Below, one piece after another: positions 38,275-48,573 of a stretch of 64,000 nt of DNA. The notes beneath the pieces were generated by a model. It was not told the DNA's origin, did no database searches, and saw only the letters and a program-made list of their open reading frames with translations. The translations under genes and the position numbers were made by a program. Within the stretch, counting starts at the first letter, position 1; every line of letters starts with the position of its first letter. Origin of the DNA: Chamaecyparis obtusa (taxonomy: Eukaryota > Streptophyta > Pinopsida > Cupressales > Cupressaceae); contig BSBK01006341.1 of NCBI GenBank assembly GCA_027943335.1, forward strand, positions 186,001 to 250,000, given 5' to 3'.

Positions 38275-39777
38275 TGTAATGACCCTTACCAATAGGCCAC
38301 TAAAAACCCCTCAAAAATGTAACTCAAAATGTAGATAGAAAATTATTTTGCAATATATGAGTTCGCTGTCTCAAAATCTCAGAATAATAGATAGCAACCA
38401 AATACCGTCTAAAACACTATCAATGATGTAGGAAATTGCTCAAAACCATATGCCATTCATATATTAACAATTTACAACAATGCCATACATATTTCAGCCA
38501 ATAATATGATCATCAAACCCTAGGTTTGCAATATAGATAGACTAAAAATTACAATGCCCTTTCACTTGCAAAATCCTAGCCTTCCTTTGATACCAATAAT
38601 GCCAGATGGCAAACAAAGACAAGTACAATGTAAAATAGTAAAGTGCTGAAGCTATATTTTGTACTCAGCTGAAAACATACATTTCTTAGAAAATATGCCA
38701 AATGCCAAATGAGAAGTGAGGAACCTGATTGTAGATGGCTGTGATAATTTTTACCAGTGCTAAAGATGCCAACACCCAAGCCAAAGTCACCCCAAATTTG
38801 AAATGTACTTTCTTGCAGATTTTCGAAAATGTCTAGGAATTTTGAAAATTCCTTAAAAATAAATCATGGCATTTTGGAACTCCAAAATGCACCTATCTTT
38901 ATCTCCTCGACGATAGAAATCTGATGCAAAAATACCTAGAATGATATGCTGAGTAATGAGGAAGATATGAGCAAAAATGTGGTTCCAAAACCCTATCCTG
39001 AAAATTTGAAAACTGAATTAGACTTGTAACAAAAACTTTTTCGGATTGCTTTTTCGCTCTGCTTTTTTGGATCTGCTTTTTTGCTTTGCTTTTTCGGGTT
39101 TGCTTTTTCGGGTTTGCTTTTTCGGATCTGCTTTTTCGGATCTTCTTTTTTGCTTTCCTTTTTCTGACTGCTTTTTCGAATCTGCTTTTTCTTCCTCTTC
39201 CAATCAAAAAGTCAAACCCTCAGGTAAATCTGACGACTCCAAATAAGCTCAACTTGAAATGGTTGAATACCACTTCCAAAGTGCAACCCTTCAAAGGATA
39301 TTTCACCTCCTCAGTTATGCAAATCCTTAAGAAACTCCGTTCCTAAAGATCAAATGACAATCTACAGACCAAGATGGCGCCACAAATGGTCAAAGAGAAA
39401 AGTAGTGTAAACTCAAGTCATGGGATGTCCAAATGAGAGGCCAAGCACTCTATTTATTCACTTTTCTAAGAAGCCACTAGAACTTCTACAAGTATCAATA
39501 AAATATTCTTATAAAATCCCTTTATAATACACTTTTATATAAAAAGTAACTTTATAAAATAAAAAAGTGCAACTCAACTCAAAATTATAACATTTTGGCC
39601 CCACATAACACATTATAATAAAAATATGATAAACACCATCTCTCCAAGAGCAAATAAGACCATCCAATCCCCAAATAGTCATCAGAATGACTCTTTCACC
39701 AAAACCATCTGCCTATGAGAGTCCATGACAGGCAAATCTACTGAAAAATGACATGTCACTAAAGGGAGGACATGACA
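38275..39777 (-). repeat. Gypsy-2 5' LTR
   Basis: 1503 bp, nearly identical to 31964-33479. The primer binding site lies just left of it: GCTCTGATACCAC on the plus strand reads GTGGTATCAGAGC on the minus strand, a methionine-tRNA type site. Confidence 0.95.
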
Positions 39778-39987
39778 CTTAGGGGGAATCGGTATTCAAC
39801 TACCATTCCCGGTAGAACTGGTGAGTCTAATCTCACTTGATCTACAGGTCAGACCGGAAAGATATGAGATGATCAACCGGGGCATGCCCAATCAAAAGAA
39901 AAGGGTCGGACTAGTGGTTAGCAAAAGTAGCAAGAAAGGTTAGGTAAGGCATTTAATGCTGTAGCTGTTTAACAATAGTTACCGTTT

Positions 39988-40019
39988 GGTAATTACCGTT
40001 ATGCCCTAATCCTATAAAA
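39988..40019 (+). promoter_or_regulatory. candidate ORF2 promoter in FII-1
   Basis: A perfect palindrome GGTAATTACC (39988-39997) is followed by CCTATAAAA (TATA core 40013-40019), 147 bp before the ORF2 ATG at 40166. The second family-II copy has the same arrangement at 48393-48424, 150 bp before its ATG, and conservation around it is high. A separate transcript for ORF2 is an inference. Confidence 0.5.
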
Positions 40020-40165
40020 CCAAAGAAGGATTACTCTTCTGCTTTCATCTTGCGATTTTATGTTTATCTTTCTCATGCTTGAGCAATATTCTTGCGAAAT
40101 AATCATCAAGCGAGATTGTCTGTGAAAACCGATCAATCATCTCTCCGAGTAACCGATTAAGAGCA

Positions 40166-43100
40166 ATGGCATCTTCGTCATACGAAGCTAAGCTGGTTCC
40201 AACAAAGCAAGCCGATCGTCCTCCGTATGATATCTCGACAAATCAAAACAGGGAGATCGACATGGCTAGCGCGCTCTCCTCAGTGCCTAAAGGATTTTTC
40301 CTAACAGAAGATGTAACTACGTTCATCCATGCCAAGCAAGAAGAGTTGGGTGAGACGTACATACAAAGCAAGTATCGCTCGCTACGCAAAGATGACAATT
40401 ATCCCAATGGGTACACAAAGCTGTTATCATCTGGGATTATCAATGGAGTCTCCTATCCAACCATATTCAAACTAGAATGGATCCGAATGGTGGTTAGTTG
40501 AGTACATGAACCGGGATTTTGGGTCACGAAAGGAGTCTGCACTCCGATCACAAAAAACGATCTCCTTAGGGTAACTGGGTTCAGCAATCAAGGGGAAGCC
40601 CTAACCTTGACAACTATATCAAATACAGTAGTAGCCAATCTAACAAAATCAAAGTCCGACAAGCGATTGATGACCGTGATTGATATTGAAGATCCAGTCG
40701 TTCGGTTCGCATCTGCTGTAATAGGTTACAAATTATATCAATCCAGTAACCTAAATAGCATACTGGGTGGAGGCATACATGCAGCTTACAGAATTATACA
40801 CGACAATGCACAATATGACATGTGCAAAATGCTAAGAGGACAGATCTTTGAGAACATCAAAAAGCTAGGCATCGTCAAAAAGAAATCACTGAAATTTGGT
40901 ACACTTCTGGTTTGTCTCTACTTTTACTATTCTAATTCCTTCCTTGGGAGAGGAAAAGTAACATGGAAAACAGATCAACCAGTCATGATGCAAATCAGTG
41001 ACATGGCTAATCAACTGGGAGACCAGTTTGATAAGGCTATGACCTATCATTTTAAAGCTTTTCAGCTGAAGATGGATGCCAGACAAAGAATTTCATCAAC
41101 TATCGTTGACAAATACAAAGAAGAGGTAGGTTTTCTGGTATCAACTGACTTCTGCATCATTCAAGCAATAAAACCAAGAGACAAGTATGCACCGGAGCTT
41201 GGTTACAAAATCACCACAATATTGCAACAGTGTATGTAGAGGCCCTGGAGAAAGCAGACCTGGATATCGGTGCTCAACGATTTGGAATCTACGAGGAGAT
41301 AGAGAAAAATCCAAAGAAAGTGCCAATCAAGAATGTTTATGTGAAAAGAATGCCCACACCAAAGAAGAAACCGGGAGCTGCACCACCAAAAGCACAAAAG
41401 AAGAAAGCTCAACCGAAGGAAAGCACACAAGAGGAGGAAACTGAAGAATACAATTCTGAGGACACAGTTCCCCTCAGCGAAAGAAAGAAGAGAACCGGTA
41501 AACCGACAAAGGTGGATCCGCTAAGAAGTAAGCCAACAATCAATGAATTTGTGATAGGATTGAAAGAATGTGGCAGAATGGCTGATGTCAAAAGAAGATA
41601 CAATCTAGCAAACGACGATGACCGAAGAAAAATTGAAGATGTTGTAGTTGAATGCCTACATAAGTTTAATCTGAGTCTTACAGAACTTCGAAAAGTATTG
41701 CCTAAGGTTCTTTTGGATATCCTTCAAGGTAGGTGGAAAGCTTCAATGAACAGAGAAAAAGAGCTAAGGATAAAAGCTCTTTTAGAAGTTCAGAATCATC
41801 TCACATTAGAAGAAGCTACTCAACAAGCTGAGCTACATCAGCAAAATTTCCTAACAAAGAAAAGGATAGGTCTCTTGCTGATTGGAGAAACCGAGAAAGT
41901 GCATGATGAAGGAGTAGCCATCTGGACCAATCTTCTTTGGACTTAGCAACAAGCAGAGGAAGCACGCCAAAAGGCAACAGCTCCATCGATCCGTGACACC
42001 GGGAAAGGAAAAGGTGTACTTGGAGTAGACAAACCAGTCATTGTTGACATAACCGATGAACTGACAAATCCTACACTCCTAGTATCTCCAGAAAAAGGTA
42101 AGGCTCGCACTATGACCGTCAATGATATTGTAGCTGAAATTACAAATTTTGGAGAAATAGACAATGCAGCCAAATGGTATAGTGTATTAGCCGAGGAGGA
42201 CAAATAGGAAATTGAAAAAGCTCTTGTTGAAAATCTACTAGATTTCATCAAGACTCCTAGGGATTATAGAGGCAAGTTTCCTCCTGAGTTAAACAGTAAG
42301 CTTCAAGTAAATGGAGAACTGGTCTAGAAATAAATTCAAAAATGAATAAGGAAGCACTAGAAAAGGCTAGACCTGGTCTAAGCGACAAAAACGCAAAACT
42401 TCTGTTAGAAGAAGCTTCTATGAATCTGGATACAAATTACAGAGTTGCCAAAATTCTCAATGGGTATGAGACTGAAGTCTTCAAGGAGACTTTAGATTTC
42501 TAGCAGCAATATGACTTCAATACTCTTGAAGCAACATGTCCTCAGGATCACAACACAACAATTATTGATCCACCTGTTTAGTTTACTGCAACTGAGACTC
42601 CACTAACTGATGAATAGGAAGTTCTCACAGAAATGTTCACTTCTGGTGAACCGGTCAACTTGAGACAGACTTCTGACAACATTCCTACTAACAGATCAGT
42701 TAAGGGAGATGAAGGAATCACTGCAGATGATCTTAATAAAGCAAAAGAGTAGAAACAAGCACAAGCTCGACCAAAAGAGTCGTTGCATCAAGAAGATGAT
42801 GCTATGCCTGAAATGCAAGTACAACAACCGGAAGATAGACCAGAATAGGGAAATAAGCCAGACGAACAGGATAAAAGAGAACCTAAGCAAGCTCCAAAGG
42901 TATAGGAACAAGGAACTCTTCCTAGCTCTAAAAGAAAGCTCTCATCCTCTGAAGAATCTGAAGCAAAAAGAAGTAAGACAACCGATACAATCGTTGACAT
43001 CAACAAAATGTCAACAAAACAACTGAAAGAGCTCACCAAAAGAAAGCAGGATATGATTTTGATCAAAGTAAAAGATATCCTATACAATTTCATATCGGAT

Positions 43101-43748
43101 GCAGACATAGATGAAGACGAACCGGTTATTGACCAACTAGAAGTGTTAGCTCAAACAATCGGTGAAGATCTAACTAATCTAGAAACAGTGGCAATTGACC
43201 ACTATGAAAAGAAAAGAGTAGAGATTCTTCATCAACAGGTTGCAAGTATAAAGGCTACTCTGTTAGACAACCTAAAAGTTCTTCAACAACAGATAAAAGT
43301 TGCTGGAGGTTTGATGAGCAGAACATCAAATTTTGAAATATTCATGCAAGATTTAACTGAAAAAGTTGCACAGACCTCAGAAGACATATGAGCTTTGTCA
43401 ACACAATTGGACATCAAAAATAAAACTGCGACAACCTTTAGCAGAGAAATGACTAGTCTTGCTCTAGTCCTGAGAAAGACAACTGGTGAAGAGAATAAGA
43501 GAATCCAAGATGTCACAGGCTTTCAGATGCTTCTGGCCTCAACACTAGATATCATGCATCAAACAGATATTTCAACAGATGCTCTGATCAAAGAACCGGA
43601 CTACAAAATTGTAGAAGATATGGAAAACATTATTGTGTCTCTAAAAGCGGCCCAAAAGAACACTGAAAGTGTCACCGGTCAATGGACACCCTTCCTCCAT
43701 TCTGCAAAGAACATCTATAAGGACATCTTCACAAAGCTACATATGTAA
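40166..43748 (+). pseudogene. FII-1 ORF2, unknown protein of about 1200 codons
   Basis: I do not recognise this protein. It starts MASSSYEAKLVPTKQ. The N-terminal third has conserved QEELGETYIQ, VIGYKLYQSSN and a hydrophobic FGTLLVCLYFYY segment. Next is a Lys/Pro/Glu-rich linker (KKKPGAAPPKAQKKKAQ). The middle has two divergent repeats of about 110 residues, one starting at INEFVIGLKE and one at VNDIVAEITNFGE, each with a Tyr-x2-Leu, a Pro-x-x-Leu and a Trp-Lys position. A hydrophilic linker follows, then a C-terminal coiled-coil region (MSTKQLKELTKRKQ to IFTKLHM). Frameshifts lie near 41225 and 42310, and there are many stops, for example 40499 and 43389. Confidence 0.7.
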
Positions 43749-43986
43749 GATTATTAGAATTGTTTAACCCTTTGTCCTATGCAGGCAAAAAGGGGAATGA
43801 ATGTACAGTGGAAGTACAGTGGAACACAAGGAATAGAGGAAAGAGGAAACTGCATAAAAGCAAACAAGGGAAGTTCCAGAGCACCAACACAGGGGAAGTA
43901 TTCTACACAAAGTCCAGGAACAAAGATAGGAAAACAAAGAAAGTGGTTTTGTGTATCGTTTTGCCACCAATGACAAAGAGGAAGAT
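43749..43986 (+). other. FII-1 tail and polypurine tract
   Basis: An untranslated tail ending TTTTGCCACCAATGACAAAG then AGGAAGAT, directly before the 3' LTR. The Copia elements have TTTTGCCATCAATGCCAAAG then GGGGAGAT in the same place. This shared context links the two families. Confidence 0.8.
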
Positions 43987-45095
43987 TGTTAGCAATATGA
44001 GTTGTCATTAGTGTATTTCACAAAACCCATTCCCACCGGTAAACGATCACTGGTCGTTCACATTACTTTGAAGACACTGGTAGATAAATAACAGAATGTT
44101 TGCACTGGTTGAATATTTCGATAGATACACCGGTAGACCGAAAAGAACTCAGAACCAGTCTTATGAGGCATACAGGGGCAAACTGGGTATAAGGGTATAC
44201 CGGTCTAACTGCAAGATAGATTCAATCCAGACTTTACGGATCAGTTTGAGTTATAGTTTAAGTTAAAAGCCTGATTATATGGGACATCTATCACTCAGAG
44301 GTGGAGTTAACTTTCCAACAGAAGTTAGCTTTAATTCTACGGATGATCTCAAGGTAAACTCCAGATCACAATGCATAGCCTCTATGTGTTGCATGATTTA
44401 TGGTTAAGTTTATTCCCTGCGGTTCTATGAGTCAAGAGGTTCACTCTTGTATAAATATAGGTCATAGGACGCAAGATATGTTGTTGTTGTTGTTGATAGT
44501 TGGAAATTGCACAGAGTAGAGGAGAGATCTTTTGAGGAGTGCAACAGGCACAGAGGTGAAGTAAGAAAGAAAAGTCAATAGCCAGGCAAACCGGGGAAGA
44601 GATCTACAGGTATTATCTAATCAGACAATCAATGTCATAATAGATCACTGCTTTCATAAAGTATTAAAAGCATATTGAAATCCCTCTATTAGGGTGAACC
44701 TAGTCGGTTTGTTGTAAAAATCCTCTAACAAGGTGACACCTATGTTGATGTTCAAAGTCCTGTGACTAGGCAACTCTTAACAGGGTTTAGACCTTAACCG
44801 ATCTTTTGTAGAATCCCATAATCGGGTAGCACCTTAACCAGTGCTTTGTAAGCTCCTAATAGGGCGCCTTCATTTGATACTAGTGAAGTTGTGAGCTCTG
44901 TCTCACTATGGTTTTTTCCTTCTAACCGAGGGTTTCCACGTATAAATGTGTTAATCTGTGTGATTCTGTTTATGCCTGTGAATTATTGTTATATTTTGTT
45001 CATCTATAAGGATAGTAACAAGGAAAGAGAATTATCTAATTAAAAGTGCATTTACTGATTCACCCCCCCTTCTTAGTAACCAGTAAGCACTAACA
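43987..45095 (+). repeat. FII-1 3' LTR
   Basis: 1109 bp, from TGTTAGCAATATGAG to AGCACTAACA, followed by the duplicated target GGGAC and then resumed Copia-3 integrase sequence. Confidence 0.93.
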
Positions 45096-45685
45096 GGGAC
45101 TCCTCAGCAAAATGGAATAGCAGAAAGAATAAACAAGATGTTGATTGACTGTGCAAGAACCCTAATGATTCAGAAGGATCCCCCTCATCACTTCTGGAGA
45201 GAAGCTATCAACACTAGTGTTTACACACTGAACCGAGTTCAAGTCAAGAAAGGAACCAGTAAGACTCCCTACGAACTATGGTTCGATTACACTCCTAGTG
45301 TAGGCTATTTCAGAATCTTTGGTAGCAATTGTTACATTAAAAGAGACGTGTACTCTGGAAAGTTTGAGCCAAAGAGTGATGAAGGCATATTTCTGGGTTA
45401 TTCTACCAAGAGTAAGGCCTACCAGTGTCTAAATTAGAGAACAAGAAAAATAATTGAAAGTATCAATGTAAAAGTTGATGAATATTTAGAACCAAGAAAG
45501 AAGATTGGTCATAATGAACGTGATGGTCTATAGGATCACAATGATGGAAATCTTTTGGAATTCAATGAAATATCTACTGAAGATGAAAGAGAAGATCATG
45601 AAAACAGACCTCTGGAGCAAGAGGCTGTACTTGAAGTTGACAGACTAACTCAAGATGATGAACAAGAAGTTGTTCATGACCATGC
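45096..45685 (+). pseudogene. Copia-3 integrase C-terminal part
   Basis: Continues the Copia-3 gene after FII-1: TPQQNGIAERINKMLIDC, then HHFWREAINTSVYTLNRVQV and SDEGIFLGYSTKSKAY, the end of the copia integrase core and its C-terminal region. A TAG near 45435 interrupts it. The piece ends in the acidic linker before RT, where the family-II array inserted (TSD CATGC at 45681-45685). Confidence 0.9.
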
Positions 45686-46159
45686 TATTAGCAATATGAG
45701 TTGTCATTAGTGTATTTCACAAACCTCACACCGGTAAAGAGTCATCGGTCACTCACATTACTTAGACAACACCGGTAGATGAAGAACAAAATGTATGCAC
45801 TGGTTGACTATCTCGATAGATTCACCGGTAGACCGAATCAAGAATGCAAAATCGATCTTATGAAGCATACAGGGACAAATCAGGTATAAGGGTATAACGG
45901 TCTCACTGCAAGATAGATCCGATCCGGATTTTATGGATCAATTTGAGTTACAGTTTATGTCAAAAGCCATATTATACAGGACATCCACCACTGAGAAGTA
46001 GAGTTAGCATTTTAACAAGATTAGCTTTACTCTTGCGGATGCTTTTGGAAGGTAAACTCTAGATCAAAGCGCATAGCTTCTTGCTGATTGCATGATTTAA
46101 TGCGGAGTTTGCAGTCTGGCAGTTCTATGAGTTAAGGGTTTCATTACGATCAAGTCTAA

Positions 46160-46169
46160 TATAAATATA
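46160..46169 (+). promoter_or_regulatory. LTR TATA box (TATAAATATA)
   Basis: TATAAATATAGGTCATAGGA is conserved in the family-II LTRs at 29422, 43987, 45686, 52757 and 57269. It is a plausible core promoter for the genomic transcript, roughly 475 bases into the LTR. Confidence 0.6.
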
Positions 46170-46386
46170 GGTCATAGGACACAAAGAAAAATTGTTGATA
46201 GTTGATGATTGCATAGAGCAGAGGAGAGATATCTTCTGAGAAGTGTTGCAAGCATAGAGGTGAAGAAAGAAAGAGAGATCAATAGCCAGGCAAACCGAAG
46301 AAGAATATCAACAGGTATGATATAATCTGACAGACAGTGTCAAAATAAGATCATTACTTATATAAGGAATGAAAGCATATTGAAAT

Positions 46387-46569
46387 CCCTCTATCAGGGT
46401 GAACCTAATTGGTTATTTGTAAAATCCCCTAACAGGGTAACAACTTTGTAGATGTTCAAAGTCCTGTAACTAGGCAACTCCTAACAGAGTTCAGATCTTA
46501 ACATATCTTTTGTAAAATCCCTTAACCGGGTAGCACTTCAATCAGTGCTTTTGTAAACTCCTAACAGGG
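46387..46569. repeat. ladder of short CCCT-N-AGGG palindromes
   Basis: Imperfect 12-13 nt palindromes at 46387-46399 (CCCTCTATCAGGG), 46426-46437, 46463-46474, 46478-46489, 46519-46530 (CCCTTAACCGGG) and 46558-46569. The same ladder is in every family-II LTR and, with variants, in all Copia LTRs here. It lies downstream of the TATA box, so it would be in the transcribed R-U5 part. Confidence 0.7.
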
Positions 46570-46862
46570 CGCCTTCATTCTGCAATAGTGAAGTTGTGAG
46601 CTCTCTCTCACCATGGTTTTTTTCCTTCTAACCGAGGGTTTCCATCTATATATACTTGAGTTGATCTGTGTGATCTGTTTATGCTTGTGAATGATTGACT
46701 ATATTCTATTTTACATTTAATGATCTGTTTACAAGTTTTAAACATGCAGAAAGATAATATTTACTGATTCACCCCCCCTCTCAATAATCAATTTAGTACT
46801 AACAATTGGTATTAGAGCTAAGTTCTCTATACTACCAAGCATAATAGCTTTAGAGAAAGATC

Positions 46863-48206
46863 ATGGAAGTTTACCGGTATCAAAAACAGCTCGAGGAAGC
46901 TAATGACATCATTACATCTCTGGAGAACAGATTGAGGAGATCACTTGCAAAGAGAAAGAAGCTAGCGTTACAGTTAAATGAGAGCAATGAAACCATTGAT
47001 GAACTCTCTGGGCAGAGTGGATTTGATGTTGAGGCGGCAGTATCTGAACTCATGGACAAGAATCAGATCCTGACTGATCAGATCTCTAATCTTGAGAGAG
47101 ATCAAGAGGACAATACCCTGAGGATGACTAAACTAATCAAGAAAAAGAGAAAAGCTGAAGATGAAAGGAACTCAGCAGTCAAGTCCTTGACAACCTCTGA
47201 GAAAGAAAGGGACCAAGCAGTGGAAGCGGTAGGAGCAAATGAACTTATCATCCTACAACTTCAAGAAGACATGGAGAGTGTCACTCAAGAAAATGCTCAA
47301 ATGCAGAAAGGTTAGCATAACAGGAATGAAGCATGCAATAGACTATCTCTAGAATTGTATCAACTAAGGGAACAAATGAACGAACTTGAAGAAACACATG
47401 AAATTTTGAAAAGATACAATCAAAACTCGACTAAGCTTGATGAGCAACTTTAAGTTCAAAGAAGGCATAAAGATCAAACCTCTCTCGGATTCACCGGTGA
47501 AGTTACCAATGAATATGGTGAGCCTTCTAGGGCAAATGCAATCAAGAAGGATAAGAAGAAACCACTATCACAAAAAGGTAAGAATATCCTTAACACATCT
47601 TGTAAGCATTGTGGGAAACTGGGTCATAAAGCTAACAACTGCAGAAATGCACCGGTAAGGACCAATAACAGTCATTGCAAGAACTGCAGTAAATATGGTC
47701 ACAAGACCAGTGAGTGTTGGTCAAGTCCCATATCTGTGTCCAGTATTAGCAGGGGAAGCTTCAGGGGCTATTGCTATGCATGCAACAAATTTGGACACAA
47801 GGTAGAAGAATGCAAATCCAAGACAATGGCATTTAGATCCCCAAAACCAGTATTCACCAAGAGAAACAAGAACCGAAGTATAGTCAACTGTATGAACCAT
47901 GGATCACACAATTACAATGGCTCTTGGGACAAGTCAACCAACACAAGAAGAACGTACCTAGGAAAGACAACCAGGGTAGTCTGCTATCACTGCAACAAAG
48001 TTGGACACAAAGTCAAAGAGTGCAAGAACCGGTTATCCAGTAAGGAGAAGGGACCGGTCAAACCTGAAGAAAAAACCAACAGGGAAGAAAAGACTGAGAA
48101 ATCAGTCAAACAGATTTGGTTAGTAAAAGAATCAAAGAGCCCCGCTAAAGAGAAGACAGAGGAAAGATCACCATCTGCTGATGGCGATATTTTATCAGCA
48201 AACTGA
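46863..48206 (+). pseudogene. array ORF1, coiled coil plus four CCHC knuckles
   Basis: ATG 46863 (MEVYRYQKQLEEAND) opens about 447 codons in one frame with two stops, TAG near 47313 and TAA near 47451. Residues 1 to about 200 are charged heptads (coiled coil). The C-terminal half has four knuckles with perfect CX2CX4HX4C spacing: CKHCGKLGHKANNC, CKNCSKYGHKTSEC, CYACNKFGHKVEEC and CYHCNKVGHKVKEC. A Lys/Glu-rich tail follows. Its layout is that of a nucleic-acid-binding gag nucleocapsid; packaging the element RNA is a fair inference. Four knuckles is more than the single one of the Copia gag here. Confidence 0.8.
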
Positions 48207-48392
48207 TCCGTGAAGGCTTAGAGGGAACCGGTAGATTCCCTACCATTCCCGGTATGACTAGTGAGAATTGAAATCACTCGGTCTGCAAGGAAAAATTGGT
48301 CAGACAAATTATGGTTAACCGGTTGGGAAAATGGAAAGTAAAGTTAGGTAAGACGTTTATTATTGTAGCCGTTTAACAAATAGTTACCGTTT

Positions 48393-48424
48393 GGTAATTA
48401 CCATTATAACCTAACCCTATAAAA
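48393..48424 (+). promoter_or_regulatory. candidate ORF2 promoter in the array
   Basis: GGTAATTACC (48393-48402) and a TATAAAA core (48418-48424) lie 150 bp before the ORF2 ATG, mirroring 39988-40019 in FII-1. The preceding TTACCGTTT is also conserved. Confidence 0.5.
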
Positions 48425-48573
48425 GAAAGGAGAATTACTCACAAGTTTTCACTCTGCTTATTGTATTACTTATGAATTCTTGTGCTAAACATTTTTATCG
48501 CGCCTTCATCACTGAGAATCACTGTTTTCAATATCAATCTAAGCTACTCTCAGCAAATTACCGGTTAGCAAGT

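Larger units (their letters stand above)
31964..39777 (-). mobile_element. Gypsy-2 chromodomain LTR retrotransposon
   Basis: A complete Ty3/gypsy element on the minus strand, inserted between ORF1 and ORF2 of FII-1. On the plus strand the LTRs begin TGTAATGACYC and end GACATGACA. The TSD is TTTAG (31959-31963) and CTTAG (39778-39782). The uninterrupted family-II copy near 48215 reads GGCTTAG, so CTTAG is ancestral. The order PR-RT-RNaseH-INT-chromodomain marks a chromovirus. About 8 differences in the first 145 LTR bases make it the youngest of the nested chain. Confidence 0.95.
29422..45095 (+). mobile_element. family-II element FII-1, no pol genes
   Basis: LTRs begin TGTTAGCAATAT and end AAGCACTAACA. 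The TSD is GAGAC (29417-29421) and GGGAC (45096-45100), with one change. It is inserted in the Copia-3 integrase. Removing the nested Gypsy-2 gives an element of about 7.9 kb holding ORF1 and ORF2. I find no protease, integrase, RT or RNase H motif in it. The two LTRs differ by a 14-bp indel between ACCGGT and ACTGGT direct repeats and by roughly 8% substitutions over the first 240 bases. Confidence 0.9.
45686..46804 (+). repeat. array LTR-a
   Basis: 1119 bp. The start is TATTAGC where the family has TGTTAGC, and the end is AGTACTAACA. The primer binding site TGGTATTAGAGC follows. It shares the variant GTAGATGAAGAACAAAATG with LTR-d, not with LTR-b or LTR-c. Confidence 0.93.

Noticed and set aside
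41230..41946. Independent gene starting at 41230
   Set aside because: It is ORF2 continuing after a one-base frameshift near 41225; the same protein runs through without a break in unit 3 at the matching position.
29422..45095. Family II as a Copia element that simply lost its pol gene
   Set aside because: Three units keep a long collinear ORF2 in place of pol, and no relic of integrase or RT is seen next to it. A distant descent from Copia through replacement of the interior remains possible.
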